DNA of 64,000 bases from assembly GCA_020850755.1 (NCBI GenBank), contig JADZEB010000027.1, positions 79,153-143,152 of the forward strand, given 5' to 3'. The notes beneath the pieces are model-generated. The model searched no databases and was not told the DNA's origin. It saw only the letters and a list, made by a program, of their open reading frames with translations. The DNA comes from Alphaproteobacteria bacterium (GTDB lineage Bacteria; Pseudomonadota; Alphaproteobacteria; Acetobacterales; Acetobacteraceae). Positions 33,091 through 42,906 of this stretch are shown here, piece by piece. A program made the translations under genes and the position numbers. Within the stretch, counting starts at the first letter, position 1. Every line of letters starts with the position of its first letter.

Positions 33091-35196
33091 CTACCCCAGC
33101 AGCAGCCCGTTGCCGAGCGCGGCGTAGCCGGTGCCGAGATTGGGCAGGAGCGACGGCTGCGCCACCACCACCCTCCCGCCCGCGCCGGGGCCGAGCGCCC
33201 ACATCTCGGTGCGGCCCGTCGCGGCATGACGCCAGACCAGATCCGCCCGCCCGTCGCCCGAAAGGTCGGCCAGGCGGATCGCCTGCCACTCGGCACCGCG
33301 CCAGCCGAGGACGGAGGTGGACAGCACCGTGTCGGCATCCATGCGCCAGGCCTCGATCATGCCGTCGGCGCGGCGCCAGATCAGGTCGTCGCGGCCGTCG
33401 CCATCGCCATCGCCGGCGCCGAGCAGGACCGCACCCGCCGGCGCGGCCGGCAGCGCGCGCTCGGCCAGCACGCGCTCCTCCTCCATGCGCCAGAACAGGG
33501 CGGCGCCAGTGGCATCCTCGCGCCAGACCAGATCGTTGCGCCCATCGCCGTCGAGATCGCCAGTGCCGGCCAGGGTCCAGCCGGCGCCGGGGCTGCCGAT
33601 CTCGGCGGTGCGCGCGACCGCGCGATTGCCCATCAGCCACAGGCCGGCGACACCATCGGCATCGCGCCGCCAGAGCAGGTCGCCGATGCCGTCGCCCGAG
33701 AGGTCGGCCAGGCCGAGCAGAGTCCAGCCGGCCGGCGCGGTGCCGAGGTCGAGCGTCTCGGCGCGCACGCCGCCATGGAACACCCAGCCGGTGAGCGCCC
33801 CGCCCGCCTCCTGCCACAGGATGCCGTCGGTGTCGGCGCCGGCAAGCCGGCCGAGCCCGGCGGCAGTGGCGGCGGGCGCGGCGCCGGCGTCGCGCGCATC
33901 GATCACGCGCCCGCCCTCGTGGCGCTGCATCCAGATTGCCCCGCCGCTCGCGCGCCAGAACATGGGCGCCGGCTGGGCGGTGGCGTAGGTCCAGACCTGG
34001 CCGGCCGGCACGCCGCCGGGCGCGGGATCGTCGGCGGCCTGCTCGCCCGGCGCGCCGACCACGGCGGTATAGCCCGCGCCAGACAGGCCGACCGACAGCC
34101 CGAACTGGCCGGTGCCGCTGCCATCGCCGGCGAAGCTCCGCTGCAACACCCAGGCCGTGCGCTCCCAGCGGAACAGGTAGGCGGCGCCCACCCCGGTGGC
34201 GCCGGCGCGCGGCGCACCCGCCAGCACCATCGTCCCGTCCTCGGACATGGCGACCGAGGTGCCGAAGCCGCCGCGCCGCACCGGATCGGGCGCGGCGATG
34301 ACGGTCTCGGTCCAGGTGGCGCCGATGCGGCGGAACACATGCAGCCCGCCCTGGTTTTCTTCCGCCCCGTCGCGGCCGGGGGCGCCCACGGCGGCAACGC
34401 GTCCGTCGGCCGAGATTGCCACCGCCGTGCCGAACTGGTCGCCTGCCGCGCCGCTGGCGGCGACAAGGCGCGTCCAATGCGTCGTCGATGGGCCGATGCG
34501 CCAGAGCCAGGCCGCGCCTTGCAGCAGATTGGCGCCGACATCGGCGAAACGCCCGCCGACGATCGCCGCCTCGCCGCTCGCGGCCATCGCCACCGCCGCG
34601 CCATAGAGGGCGCGCGCCGGCGCCTCGGGCATCGGCAGGTTGCGCCTCTCCCAGACATCGCCGAACCGCTCGTAAAGCCAGGCCGCGCCGACGTCAGCGA
34701 CACCGCCGACATCATCGCCCCCGGCGCCGACGATGATGCGCCGCCCGTCGCCCGAGATGGAGACGCTCTGCCCGATCTGGTCGCCGAGCGCGGGCCAGAC
34801 CTGGGCCAGCGGCGCGCTCTCCCACCCGGCCGGACCAAGGCTCAGCGCCTCGGCCCTCCCGGCGCCGGCGATGCCGGGCAGGGCGGTGGCGAAGGGGCCG
34901 CCAATGACCGCGCCCGTGCCGTCGCGTGACAGGGCCACCGCCGCGCCAAGCTCGCCCGTGCCACCCGCGCTGCCGGAGAAGGCCGCGACCGAGGCACCGA
35001 AACCCGCCGCGAGCCGCGTCAGCACCAGGACGCGCGCCGGCGTGCCCACCGGCCCCGGCGCCGTCGCCGAGCCGGGCGCACCCGCGATCAATGTGGTTCC
35101 GTCGGCGGACAGCCCGACCGCCGTGCCAAGCCCAAGGCTGCCGGCGGTCTGCCCGAAAGGCACCACCGCCGCCGCTGTTCCGATTGTCCAGCTCAT
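33091..35196 (-). CDS. Large FG-GAP/VCBS beta-propeller repeat protein
   Basis: A 701-residue protein with two repeat regions. Residues 20-390 hold FG-GAP-type units such as QFGTAVAISADGRVAAVGAPG and GQSVSISGDGRRIIVGAGG. Residues 430-690 hold VCBS-like units such as GLADLSGDGIGDLLWRRDADG with calcium-loop DxSGDGxxDLLW motifs. No N-terminal signal peptide is visible, suggesting export by a C-terminal-signal system or a misplaced start. Such proteins are typically secreted adhesins or matrix proteins. A degenerate duplicate of its C-terminus follows, which implies that tandem copies once existed. Confidence 0.85.
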   Translation of the reverse strand: MSWTIGTAAAVVPFGQTAGSLGLGTAVGLSADGTTLIAGAPGSATAPGPVGTPARVLVLTRLAAGFGASVAAFSGSAGGTGELGAAVALSRDGTGAVIGGPFATALPGIAGAGRAEALSLGPAGWESAPLAQVWPALGDQIGQSVSISGDGRRIIVGAGGDDVGGVADVGAAWLYERFGDVWERRNLPMPEAPARALYGAAVAMAASGEAAIVGGRFADVGANLLQGAAWLWRIGPSTTHWTRLVAASGAAGDQFGTAVAISADGRVAAVGAPGRDGAEENQGGLHVFRRIGATWTETVIAAPDPVRRGGFGTSVAMSEDGTMVLAGAPRAGATGVGAAYLFRWERTAWVLQRSFAGDGSGTGQFGLSVGLSGAGYTAVVGAPGEQAADDPAPGGVPAGQVWTYATAQPAPMFWRASGGAIWMQRHEGGRVIDARDAGAAPAATAAGLGRLAGADTDGILWQEAGGALTGWVFHGGVRAETLDLGTAPAGWTLLGLADLSGDGIGDLLWRRDADGVAGLWLMGNRAVARTAEIGSPGAGWTLAGTGDLDGDGRNDLVWREDATGAALFWRMEEERVLAERALPAAPAGAVLLGAGDGDGDGRDDLIWRRADGMIEAWRMDADTVLSTSVLGWRGAEWQAIRLADLSGDGRADLVWRHAATGRTEMWALGPGAGGRVVVAQPSLLPNLGTGYAALGNGLLLG

Positions 35197-35359
35197 CTCT
35201 CTCGCTACCCGGCCCGCTTGTCCTGTCCGTCTGGCACACGCGCCCCCGACGCAGGCGCGACGATACCATGTCCCACAGCGCGAGACGTTAACGCGGGAGT
35301 AACGGATGGGCGGCGCCGGTTAACACATCGGCGTATGCGCAGAGCCGATGCGGTCGCGA

Positions 35360-36766
35360 TCAGGGCTGGATCGGCGGGCGCTTGCCGCGCAGCCCGATCG
35401 CCTGCTCGAAGGCGTGGCCGAGGCGCAGCATGCGCGCATCGTCGAAGGGCTTGCCGATGATCTGCAGGCCGAGCGGCATGCCGGTGGCGGCGAAGCCGTT
35501 GCACACCGACAGTGCCGGCCCGGCCGAGATGTTGGCCGGGATGGTGTAGATCGGCTTGGCGAAGCCTTCATCCAGGGACTGGTCGCCCAGCCGCGGCGCA
35601 CCGCCCGGCGTGCCGGCGGTGATCACCGCGTCGTAGCGCTCGAACAGGGCATTGAAGCGGTGCATCAGCGCAAGCCGGTTGCGCTGCGCCTGGATGTAGT
35701 CGGCCGCGCGCAGCAGGCCGCCGCCCATCACGCGCACGCGGAACGAACGGCTGTAGATCTCCGGCCGCTCGACCAGGTCCTTCTCGTGCAGCGCATAGGC
35801 TTCCGAGGCGATGATGACGCGCCCCGTCGCGTTGAAGGCTTGCAGGTTGGCGGTGCGCGCCTCCTCGACCTTGCACCCGAGCCCTTCGAGGATGCGCACG
35901 CTGTCGGCCATCGCCTGCTTCATCTCGGCGGTGGAGGGCAGGTCCTGCTCGTAGAAGTGGCGGATCACGCCGATGCGCATGCCCTTCACCGGCTCGCGCA
36001 GCGCCTTGGCATAGTCGGGGACCGCCACCTTGACCGAGGCGCTGTCCCTGGCATCGTGGCCGGCGATCGCCTGCAGCAGGATGGCGCAATCCTCGACCGT
36101 CCAGGCCATCGGCCCGGCACAGTCGAGCGAGGGGGCGAGCGGGATCACGCCGCGCCGCGACACCAGCCCGGCCGTGGGCTTGATGCCGGCAATGCCGCAG
36201 AAGGTGGCGGGCAGGCGGATCGAGCCGCCGGTGTCGCTGCCGAGCGAGCCCATGCACATCCCGGCCGCGATCGCCGCCCCCGACCCGGAGGAGGAACCGC
36301 CGGTGAAGCGCGCCGGGTCCCACGGGTTGCGCGCGGGCGGCCAGGGCAGGTCGAAGGCGGGACCGCCGGTGGCGAATTCATGCGTGGCAAGCTTGCCCAG
36401 CAGCACCATGCCGGCGGCGTGCAGACGGCGCACGGTTTCCGCATCCTCGGCCGGGACGTTCTTTTCCAGCAGGCGCGAATGGGCGGTGGTGCGGATGCCG
36501 GCGGTTTCGTAGATGTCCTTGATCGCAAGCGGAATGCCGTGCAGGGGGCCGCGCCACTTGCCGCCGGCGATCTCCTTCTCGGCCGTGCGGGCGGCTGCCA
36601 TCGCCTCCTTCTCGGTGACGAGCAGATAGGCGTTGAGCTTGCCGTTCAGCGCCGCCGTGCGCTTGAGGAAGGCGCGCGCCAACTCCACCGGCGAGATCGC
36701 CTTGGCCTTCAGCCGCCGCGACGCCTCGGCGATGGTGAGCAGGCAGAGTTCGTCGGCCTTGCTCAT
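35360..36766 (-). CDS. Amidase-signature enzyme (AtzE/GatA-like)
   Basis: A 468-residue amidase-signature hydrolase with a Ser-cisSer-Lys triad. Lys83 is in PLAIKDIYETAG, the cis serine is in FTGGSSSGSGAA near residue 158 and the nucleophile is Ser182 in GSDTGGSIRLPA. The C-terminal FAATGMPLGLQIIGKPFDD is the common amidase end. Its ATG overlaps the stop of an AtzG-like gene (ATGA). This pairing mirrors AtzE-AtzG and GatA-GatC and favours a dedicated amide or biuret-type substrate rather than tRNA amidation. True gatCAB would be expected elsewhere in the genome. Confidence 0.93.
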   Translation of the reverse strand: MSKADELCLLTIAEASRRLKAKAISPVELARAFLKRTAALNGKLNAYLLVTEKEAMAAARTAEKEIAGGKWRGPLHGIPLAIKDIYETAGIRTTAHSRLLEKNVPAEDAETVRRLHAAGMVLLGKLATHEFATGGPAFDLPWPPARNPWDPARFTGGSSSGSGAAIAAGMCMGSLGSDTGGSIRLPATFCGIAGIKPTAGLVSRRGVIPLAPSLDCAGPMAWTVEDCAILLQAIAGHDARDSASVKVAVPDYAKALREPVKGMRIGVIRHFYEQDLPSTAEMKQAMADSVRILEGLGCKVEEARTANLQAFNATGRVIIASEAYALHEKDLVERPEIYSRSFRVRVMGGGLLRAADYIQAQRNRLALMHRFNALFERYDAVITAGTPGGAPRLGDQSLDEGFAKPIYTIPANISAGPALSVCNGFAATGMPLGLQIIGKPFDDARMLRLGHAFEQAIGLRGKRPPIQP

Positions 36767-37554
36767 CGCTTGCCCTTCGCCTTGGGTTTGGCCCTGGCGG
36801 CCGGCTTGGGCGCGGGCTTGGGCGCAGCCTTTGGCGCAGGCTTGGACGCGGGCTTGGACGCGGGCCTGGCCTTCGCGGCGGGCCGAGCAGGTGGCTTCGC
36901 GGCGGGCTTCGGTGCCGGCTTCGGCGCCGGCTTGGGCGCGGGCTTGGGCGCGGGCTTGGGCGCGGGCTTGGGCGCGGGCCGGGCCTTGGCGGCGGATTTC
37001 GGCGGCGGCGCCGGTGCGGGCACCGCTGCGGCCGCCTTGGCCGGTTGCGGGCTTGCGCCCGCGTTCACGGCAGTCAGCGCGGCGCGCCCTATCGGGCGCG
37101 CGGGGCGCCCGCCGCCGAGGGCAAAGGTGCCGGGCGAATGCGCCGGCTTCGGCGTCGGCGCCGCCCTTGGCGCAGCCGGCACGACCGGGACGGGCTTGGC
37201 CGGGCTGCGCGGCGTCGGCACAGGCGCCGCTGCCTGCGGCTCGGGGAACAGCAACGGGTTGAAGACGAAGGCCGGATCGTCGGTCATCGGGCGCTGGCGC
37301 GGGATCGCCGCCGCAAGCTTGGTGAGCTGGCTGTAGGTCAGCACCAGATCGCCGACCTGCCCGGCATTGAGGTTGAGCCCGGCGCGGCGGACCAGCACCT
37401 CGATCTCGGTCGGGGTAACAGCGGGTGCGGCGGGCAGGATCGGAGCTTGTGTGCCGGCGCCAGGGGAATGCGCACCCTGCGGTGCCCCTTCGGGGGTCCC
37501 GGCGCCTGCACCTGCGGCTGGCGGCGCGCCGTTCGAACCGGCCGGTGCCGTCAT
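36763..37554 (-). CDS. AtzG/GatC-like small subunit fused to a Lys/Ala/Pro-rich tail
   Basis: A 263-residue protein. Residues 46-100 (TPTEIEVLVRRAGLNLNAGQ through DDPAFVFNP) resemble AtzG or GatC, the small chaperone-like subunits that wrap amidases. The N-terminal 45 residues are Gly/Ala/Pro-rich. The last 90 residues are a very basic, histone H1-like tail with PKPA repeats. The gene directly precedes, and overlaps, the amidase gene. The tail is unusual for AtzG-like proteins and might bind nucleic acid, membranes or polyanions. The domain identification rests on pattern and context. Confidence 0.65.
   Translation of the reverse strand: MTAPAGSNGAPPAAGAGAGTPEGAPQGAHSPGAGTQAPILPAAPAVTPTEIEVLVRRAGLNLNAGQVGDLVLTYSQLTKLAAAIPRQRPMTDDPAFVFNPLLFPEPQAAAPVPTPRSPAKPVPVVPAAPRAAPTPKPAHSPGTFALGGGRPARPIGRAALTAVNAGASPQPAKAAAAVPAPAPPPKSAAKARPAPKPAPKPAPKPAPKPAPKPAPKPAAKPPARPAAKARPASKPASKPAPKAAPKPAPKPAARAKPKAKGKR
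36905..36976 (-). repeat. 12-bp tandem repeat, six units, encoding PKPA
   Basis: Six 12-bp units, four of them GGCTTGGGCGCG and two with GGCTTCGG variants, encode the APKP repeat of the basic tail of the AtzG-like protein. Confidence 0.9.
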
Positions 37555-37670
37555 CGCCCCTCCGACGCGTCACCGGCTATGACGATCATGCCGGTTTGCG
37601 ACGCCATGTTATTGTAATTGTTACCAGCCTGGAACCGGCAGCGCAACGTCCGGAACCGGGGGCGGGTGCC

Positions 37671-38744
<1,074 letters not shown>

Positions 38745-38762
38745 CTCGCCCGCCCCGATCCT

Positions 38763-38792
38763 TCCTGTCCTGTCCTGTCCTGTCCTGTCCCG
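38763..38792 (-). repeat. TCCTG pentanucleotide repeat upstream of ugpC
   Basis: Five perfect tandem TCCTG units (38763-38787) and one degenerate unit lie between ugpE and ugpC. On the transcribed strand this is a run of CAGGA, each unit containing a Shine-Dalgarno-like AGGA. The nearest unit ends 18 bases before the ugpC ATG. Slippage would change leader length and spacing. Confidence 0.95.
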
Positions 38793-38804
38793 TGCCGCTT
38801 GCCG

Positions 38805-39683
38805 CTACTTCTCGGTCTCGACCAGGCCCTTGACGAACCAGCGTTGCATCAGCACCACCACCGCCACCGGCGGCAACAGCGCCAGGACGGTGGTGGCCAT
38901 GATCAAGTGCCAGGGGCTCTGCGCATCGCCATTGCCGATCATCTTCGAGATGCCGACGACGATCGTCTCGTATTCCGGGCGCGAAGTGATGAGCAGCGGC
39001 CAGAGATACTGGTTCCAGCCATAGATGAACAGGATCACGGCCAGCGCCGCGATGTTGGTGGTGGACAGCGGCAGCACCACGTCGCGGAAGAAGCGCATCG
39101 GGCCGGCGCCGTCGATCTTGGCGGCCTCCACCAGTTCATCCGGGATGGTGAGGAAGAACTGGCGGAACAGGAGGGTGGCCGTGGCCGAGGCGATCAGCGG
39201 CACGATCAGCCCGGTCATGCTGTTGGCGAGATTGAGCTGGGTGATGACCGCGAAGGTGGGGATGATCCGCACCTCGACCGGCAGCATCAGGGTGATGAAG
39301 ATCAGCCAGAAGAAGATCATCCGCCCGGGAAAGGAGAAGAACACCACCGCATAGGCCGAAAGGAGCGAGATCGCGATCTTGCCCACGGTGATGCCGACCG
39401 CCATCAGGATGCTGTTCCACATCATGATGTGGACGGGCACGCGGAAGCTGCGCCCGCCGCCCTCGGTCCAGACGGTGACGTAGTTCTCGACGCCGTAGGC
39501 GCCGGGCAGCAGCGGCACATCGCCGCGCCCGACGGTATCGACATCGTGGGTCGAGCCGATCAGGGTGATGTAGATCGGCATGGCGAAGATCGCCACCGCC
39601 AGGCAGAGAAGCCCGTGGATGCCGATCGTGCCGAGCAGGCTGCGCTCGACCACGCCTTGCGCCGTCGTGCCGTGCGCGGCCAT
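38805..39683 (-). CDS. ugpE: Glycerol-3-phosphate ABC importer permease UgpE
   Basis: A 292-residue permease with six membrane segments. LIGSTHDVDTVGRGDVPLLPG is the UgpE-type periplasmic loop after segment 1. The EAA motif is ELVEAAKIDGAGPMRFFRDVVLPLS. LVETEK ends the protein, close to the usual VEGLTAGAVKG-type tail position. Its ATG overlaps the ugpA stop (ATGA). With UgpA it forms the channel for sn-glycerol-3-phosphate and glycerophosphodiesters. Confidence 0.94.
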   Translation of the reverse strand: MAAHGTTAQGVVERSLLGTIGIHGLLCLAVAIFAMPIYITLIGSTHDVDTVGRGDVPLLPGAYGVENYVTVWTEGGGRSFRVPVHIMMWNSILMAVGITVGKIAISLLSAYAVVFFSFPGRMIFFWLIFITLMLPVEVRIIPTFAVITQLNLANSMTGLIVPLIASATATLLFRQFFLTIPDELVEAAKIDGAGPMRFFRDVVLPLSTTNIAALAVILFIYGWNQYLWPLLITSRPEYETIVVGISKMIGNGDAQSPWHLIMATTVLALLPPVAVVVLMQRWFVKGLVETEK

Positions 39684-40564
39684 CAGTAGTGCACCTTGCG
39701 CTCGATGTAGCGGAACTGCACCGCGGTGAGCATGATCACCAGCACCATCAGCACGACGGATTGCGCCGCCGAGGAGCCGAGGTTCAGGTTCACCACGCCA
39801 TCGACATAGACCTTGTAGATCAGCGTCTCGGTCGCCTTGGCCGGCCCGCCCTGCGTCAGCGCGTGGATCGCGCCGAAGGTGTCGAAGAAGGCGTAGACCA
39901 GGTTCACCACCAGCAGGAAGAAGGTGGTGGGCGAGAGCAACGGGAAGACGATCGACCAGAAGCGGCGCGTTTCCGAGGCGCCGTCGATGGCGGCGGCCTC
40001 CAGCACGCTTTTCGGGATCGCCTGCAGCCCGGCCAGGAAGAAGATGAAATTGTAGCTCACCTGCTTCCAGGCGGCGGCGATGGTGACCAGCAGCATCGCC
40101 TGCCCGCCATTGATGTAGTAGTTCCAGTCCACCCCGTAGCCGCGGATGATGCGCGCGAACAGCCCGATCGCCGGGTGGAACAGGAACAGCCACAGCGCCG
40201 CGGAAAGTGCCGGCGCGATCGCGTAGGGCCAGATCAGCAGCGTCTTGTAGAGGTTGGCGCCGCGGATCTGCTTGTCGGCCAGCACCGCCAGGAACAGGCC
40301 CACCGCGATCGAGAAGAAGGCGACCGAGCCCGAGAAGACCAGGGTGTTGCTGAAGGCGCCGAGATAGAGCGGATCGGCGAACAGCTCGGCGAAGTTCTCG
40401 AGCCCGACGAAGGTCGAGCGCAGGCCGAACGGGTCCTCGCGCAGCATCGACTGCATGATCGCCATGCCGGCCGGCCAGAAGAAGAACACCGCGGTGATGG
40501 CGATCTGCGGCGCGAGCAGGAGGTATGGCAGCAGCTTGCCGCGGAAGATCACGCGCCGGCGCAT
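39683..40564 (-). CDS. ugpA: Glycerol-3-phosphate ABC importer permease UgpA
   Basis: A 293-residue permease starting [20 protein letters not shown]. It has six hydrophobic segments and the EAA loop [47 protein letters not shown] is a UgpA-type stretch. It lies 142 bp downstream of ugpB and overlaps ugpE. No good Shine-Dalgarno is seen, yet the start is conserved in character with UgpA relatives. Confidence 0.94.
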   Translation of the reverse strand: MRRRVIFRGKLLPYLLLAPQIAITAVFFFWPAGMAIMQSMLREDPFGLRSTFVGLENFAELFADPLYLGAFSNTLVFSGSVAFFSIAVGLFLAVLADKQIRGANLYKTLLIWPYAIAPALSAALWLFLFHPAIGLFARIIRGYGVDWNYYINGGQAMLLVTIAAAWKQVSYNFIFFLAGLQAIPKSVLEAAAIDGASETRRFWSIVFPLLSPTTFFLLVVNLVYAFFDTFGAIHALTQGGPAKATETLIYKVYVDGVVNLNLGSSAAQSVVLMVLVIMLTAVQFRYIERKVHY

Positions 40565-40706
40565 CTAGGCGCGCGCCCGGTTCATGGGCACCGGCGAAAC
40601 CGCCGCCCGCGGCCAGGCGGCCACAGGCGGCGTTCCGCATGGTGCTGCGAAGTCAGGCAGGCCCATCCGTGCGGGTCCGCCTTGCGTCGCATGCCCGTGC
40701 GTCGCG

Positions 40707-42041
40707 CTAGCGGGAGGCGCGCTCGAAGTCGCGCAGCACGCGGTTGCCGCGCTGCACGGCGGCGTCAAGCGCGGCCTGGGCCGATTGCTGGCCCTGCAGC
40801 GCCTTCTCCATCTCCTCCTGGATGATGTTGCGGATCTCGACGAACCGGCCGAGGCGGAAGCCGCGGCTGTTCTCGGTCATGGTGCCGCGGGTGAGCTGGT
40901 GGATCGGCATGTCGGTGCCCGGCTCGCGCTGGTAGAAGCCGTCACGCTGCGACTGCTCGTAGCCGCCGCGGGTGATCGGCACATAGCCGGTCTGCTGGTG
41001 CCACCAGGCGTCGCGATCGGGACGCGAGAGGAAGTTGAAGAACTCGACCACGCCGCGATATTCCTCGGCGCGGCGGTTGGGGGAAGTCATCACCCACAGG
41101 CTGGCGCCGCCGATGACGCTGTTGATCGGCTCGGCGATCACGTCCGGATAGAAGGGCAGCATGGTGGCGCCCCACTGGAACTTCGCCTCGCGCTGCACGC
41201 GGGCGCGGAAGGCCGACGAAGTCTGGATCATCGCGCACTCGCCCGAGATGTAGAGCGGCTCGGCGGCATTGTCGCGCCCGCCCCACTTGAACGAGCCGTT
41301 GCGCGATGCCTCCACCAGGTTGTTCAGGTGGCGCACGAAGGGCGCGGCGTTGATGCGCAGTTCCGTGTCCAGCCCGTCGAAGCCGTTGGCGCGGGTCGAG
41401 AACGGGATGTTGTGCAGCGCCGAGAACTGCTCGAACTGCGTCCAGGTTGGCCAGCCCACGGTGAAGCCGCAGGGCGCGGCGTTGCGCTCGCGGATCTGGC
41501 GGGCGGCGGCGAACACCTCGGGCCAGGTTGCCGGCGGCTTCTCGGGATCGAGCCCGGCGGCGCGGAACACGTCCTTGTTGTACCAGAGCACGGCGGTCGA
41601 GCTGTTGAACGGCATCGAGATCAGCTTGCCGTCCGAGGAGGAATAGTAGCCACGCACACCGGCCAGATACTGCTCGGTGTTGAGCGGAATGCCGGCCTCG
41701 GCGAACAGTTCGTGCACGGGCTTGATCGCGCGCCCGGCCGCCATCATGGTCGCGGTGCCGACCTCGAACATCTGCACGATGTGCGGCGCCTGCCCGGCAC
41801 GGAAGGCGGCGATCGCCTGGGTCATGGTATCGACATAGCCGCCCTTGAAGGTGGCCACCACGCGATAGCGGTTCTGCGCCTGGTTGAAGGCCTCGGCCGC
41901 CTGGCCGACGATCTGGCCCAGCGGGCCGGTCATGGCATGCCAGAACTGGATGTCGATCGGGGCCTGGGCGCGCGCGCCGGTGCTGGCGGCAAGGCTGAGC
42001 GCGGCGGCGGCGCCGACGGCAAGAAGCGATCTGCGGTGCAT
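40707..42041 (-). CDS. ugpB: Glycerol-3-phosphate-binding periplasmic protein UgpB
   Basis: A 444-residue periplasmic receptor with a signal peptide (MHRRSLLAVGAAAALSLAAS, cleavage after ARA). The mature start is APIDIQFWHAMTGPLGQIV. Characteristic UgpB regions include QMFEVGTATMMAAGRAIKPV, MPFNSSTAVLWYNKDVFRAA and SRGFRLGRFVEIRNIIQEE. GGGAGAT precedes the ATG; an in-frame extension to 42134 is rejected. As first gene of ugpBAEC it captures glycerol-3-phosphate and glycerophosphodiesters, a phosphate source. phoU-phoB lies about 3 kb away in the same direction, so Pho control is plausible, although no Pho box was found. Confidence 0.95.
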   Translation of the reverse strand: MHRRSLLAVGAAAALSLAASTGARAQAPIDIQFWHAMTGPLGQIVGQAAEAFNQAQNRYRVVATFKGGYVDTMTQAIAAFRAGQAPHIVQMFEVGTATMMAAGRAIKPVHELFAEAGIPLNTEQYLAGVRGYYSSSDGKLISMPFNSSTAVLWYNKDVFRAAGLDPEKPPATWPEVFAAARQIRERNAAPCGFTVGWPTWTQFEQFSALHNIPFSTRANGFDGLDTELRINAAPFVRHLNNLVEASRNGSFKWGGRDNAAEPLYISGECAMIQTSSAFRARVQREAKFQWGATMLPFYPDVIAEPINSVIGGASLWVMTSPNRRAEEYRGVVEFFNFLSRPDRDAWWHQQTGYVPITRGGYEQSQRDGFYQREPGTDMPIHQLTRGTMTENSRGFRLGRFVEIRNIIQEEMEKALQGQQSAQAALDAAVQRGNRVLRDFERASR

Positions 42042-42189
42042 GACGATCTCCCACGGTTGCGACAGCACATTGGCTCTAGCGGGCTGCCTTTGCGCCGAGC
42101 TTACACAAATATGAAGGTTCTGTGACAGGAACAAAAAGCAGCCGCGAACTCGATCGCCCGAGATCCGATCGCCCGCGCGGGTGCGGCCG

Positions 42190-42319
42190 CTAGGGCACGT
42201 TCCGTTCGGCTTGAATCAGCCGAACGGGAGTCGTGCCCGAGAAACCTAAGGTTTGCGAGCAGCTTGGTCCGATCTGGTGGAACCGCCCTGCGGTTCCACC
42301 AGATCGGAAGCTCCTCTAG
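42190..42319 (-). repeat. 130-bp double-hairpin element, copy B (inverted)
   Basis: The same 130-bp element in opposite orientation, with CTAG at both ends (42190-42193 and 42316-42319). The CCGTTCGGCT/AGCCGAACGG and CCGATCTGGTGGAACCGC/GCGGTTCCACCAGATCGG stems are clean, and the centre AAACCTAAGGTTT is itself palindromic. It lies between the end of the DUF2842 gene and the ugpB promoter region. Its right CTAG forms the TAG stop of the DUF2842 gene. Confidence 0.94.
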
Positions 42320-42531
42320 CCGCCTGCGGCCGGCCGCCCGCCCTGGTCCGCGCGCGCCCAGCGGATCAGCCGGGCGGCCGGGAACACCCAGACGAAGCCC
42401 GCGACCGGGAAATAGAGCACGCCCGCGATCCAGTGCAGGCCGATGATGTGGTCGGCCAGCGTCACCACCACCACCACATAGGCAATGAAACCGGCGATCC
42501 CGATCAGGCTGGCGAGCAGGGGGCGGGACAT
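42316..42531 (-). CDS. DUF2842 small membrane protein
   Basis: A 71-residue protein with two membrane segments (SLIGIAGFIAYVVVVVTLAD and GVLYFPVAGFVWVFPAARLI), the layout of alphaproteobacterial DUF2842 proteins. The function of the family is unknown. The start MSRPLLASLIGIAG was chosen because upstream codons are low-complexity. Its stop codon TAG is contributed by the end of the 130-bp repeat copy B. Confidence 0.8.
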   Translation of the reverse strand: MSRPLLASLIGIAGFIAYVVVVVTLADHIIGLHWIAGVLYFPVAGFVWVFPAARLIRWARADQGGRPAAGG

Positions 42532-42906
42532 GGGGCGGCGACGGGGTCCTGTCTGGCTGGTGCGGCGCGGCGCGATGCGCGCCCCGCCCCACCCCGATAG
42601 CGCGGGCACGGTGCGCGGCGCAAGACAGGCGGCCGCCGCGCCCCGGTCGCGCGCGCCTCGGGCACGTTCCGGCCGGTCCCGGCGCCAGCGTCGCCCCCGG
42701 GGTGCGGTGCAGGCCGGCACAAGGCGCCAGATGCTCCCCGCCGCGACCCGCGCGGCGCCCGGCCCTGCGCGGCTGCGTCAGGGCCGCCCGACGCTCCTTC
42801 GATGCGCGCCCCGCGTTGCCCCGCGGGCGGGGCTTCGCTAGTCTCCGCCCGCCGCGCGCTGCCCGCCTGTCCCCGGCAGCCGCCAACCCCGAGCCGCAGG
42901 TGCCGC
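42532..42906. other. Intergenic region, no gene found
   Basis: The 375 bp between the divergent DUF2842 and apt genes hold open frames on both strands. None has family motifs, a good ribosome site or a consistent coding bias. Promoters for both genes are presumably here, but no convincing -35/-10 pair was picked out. Confidence 0.5.
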
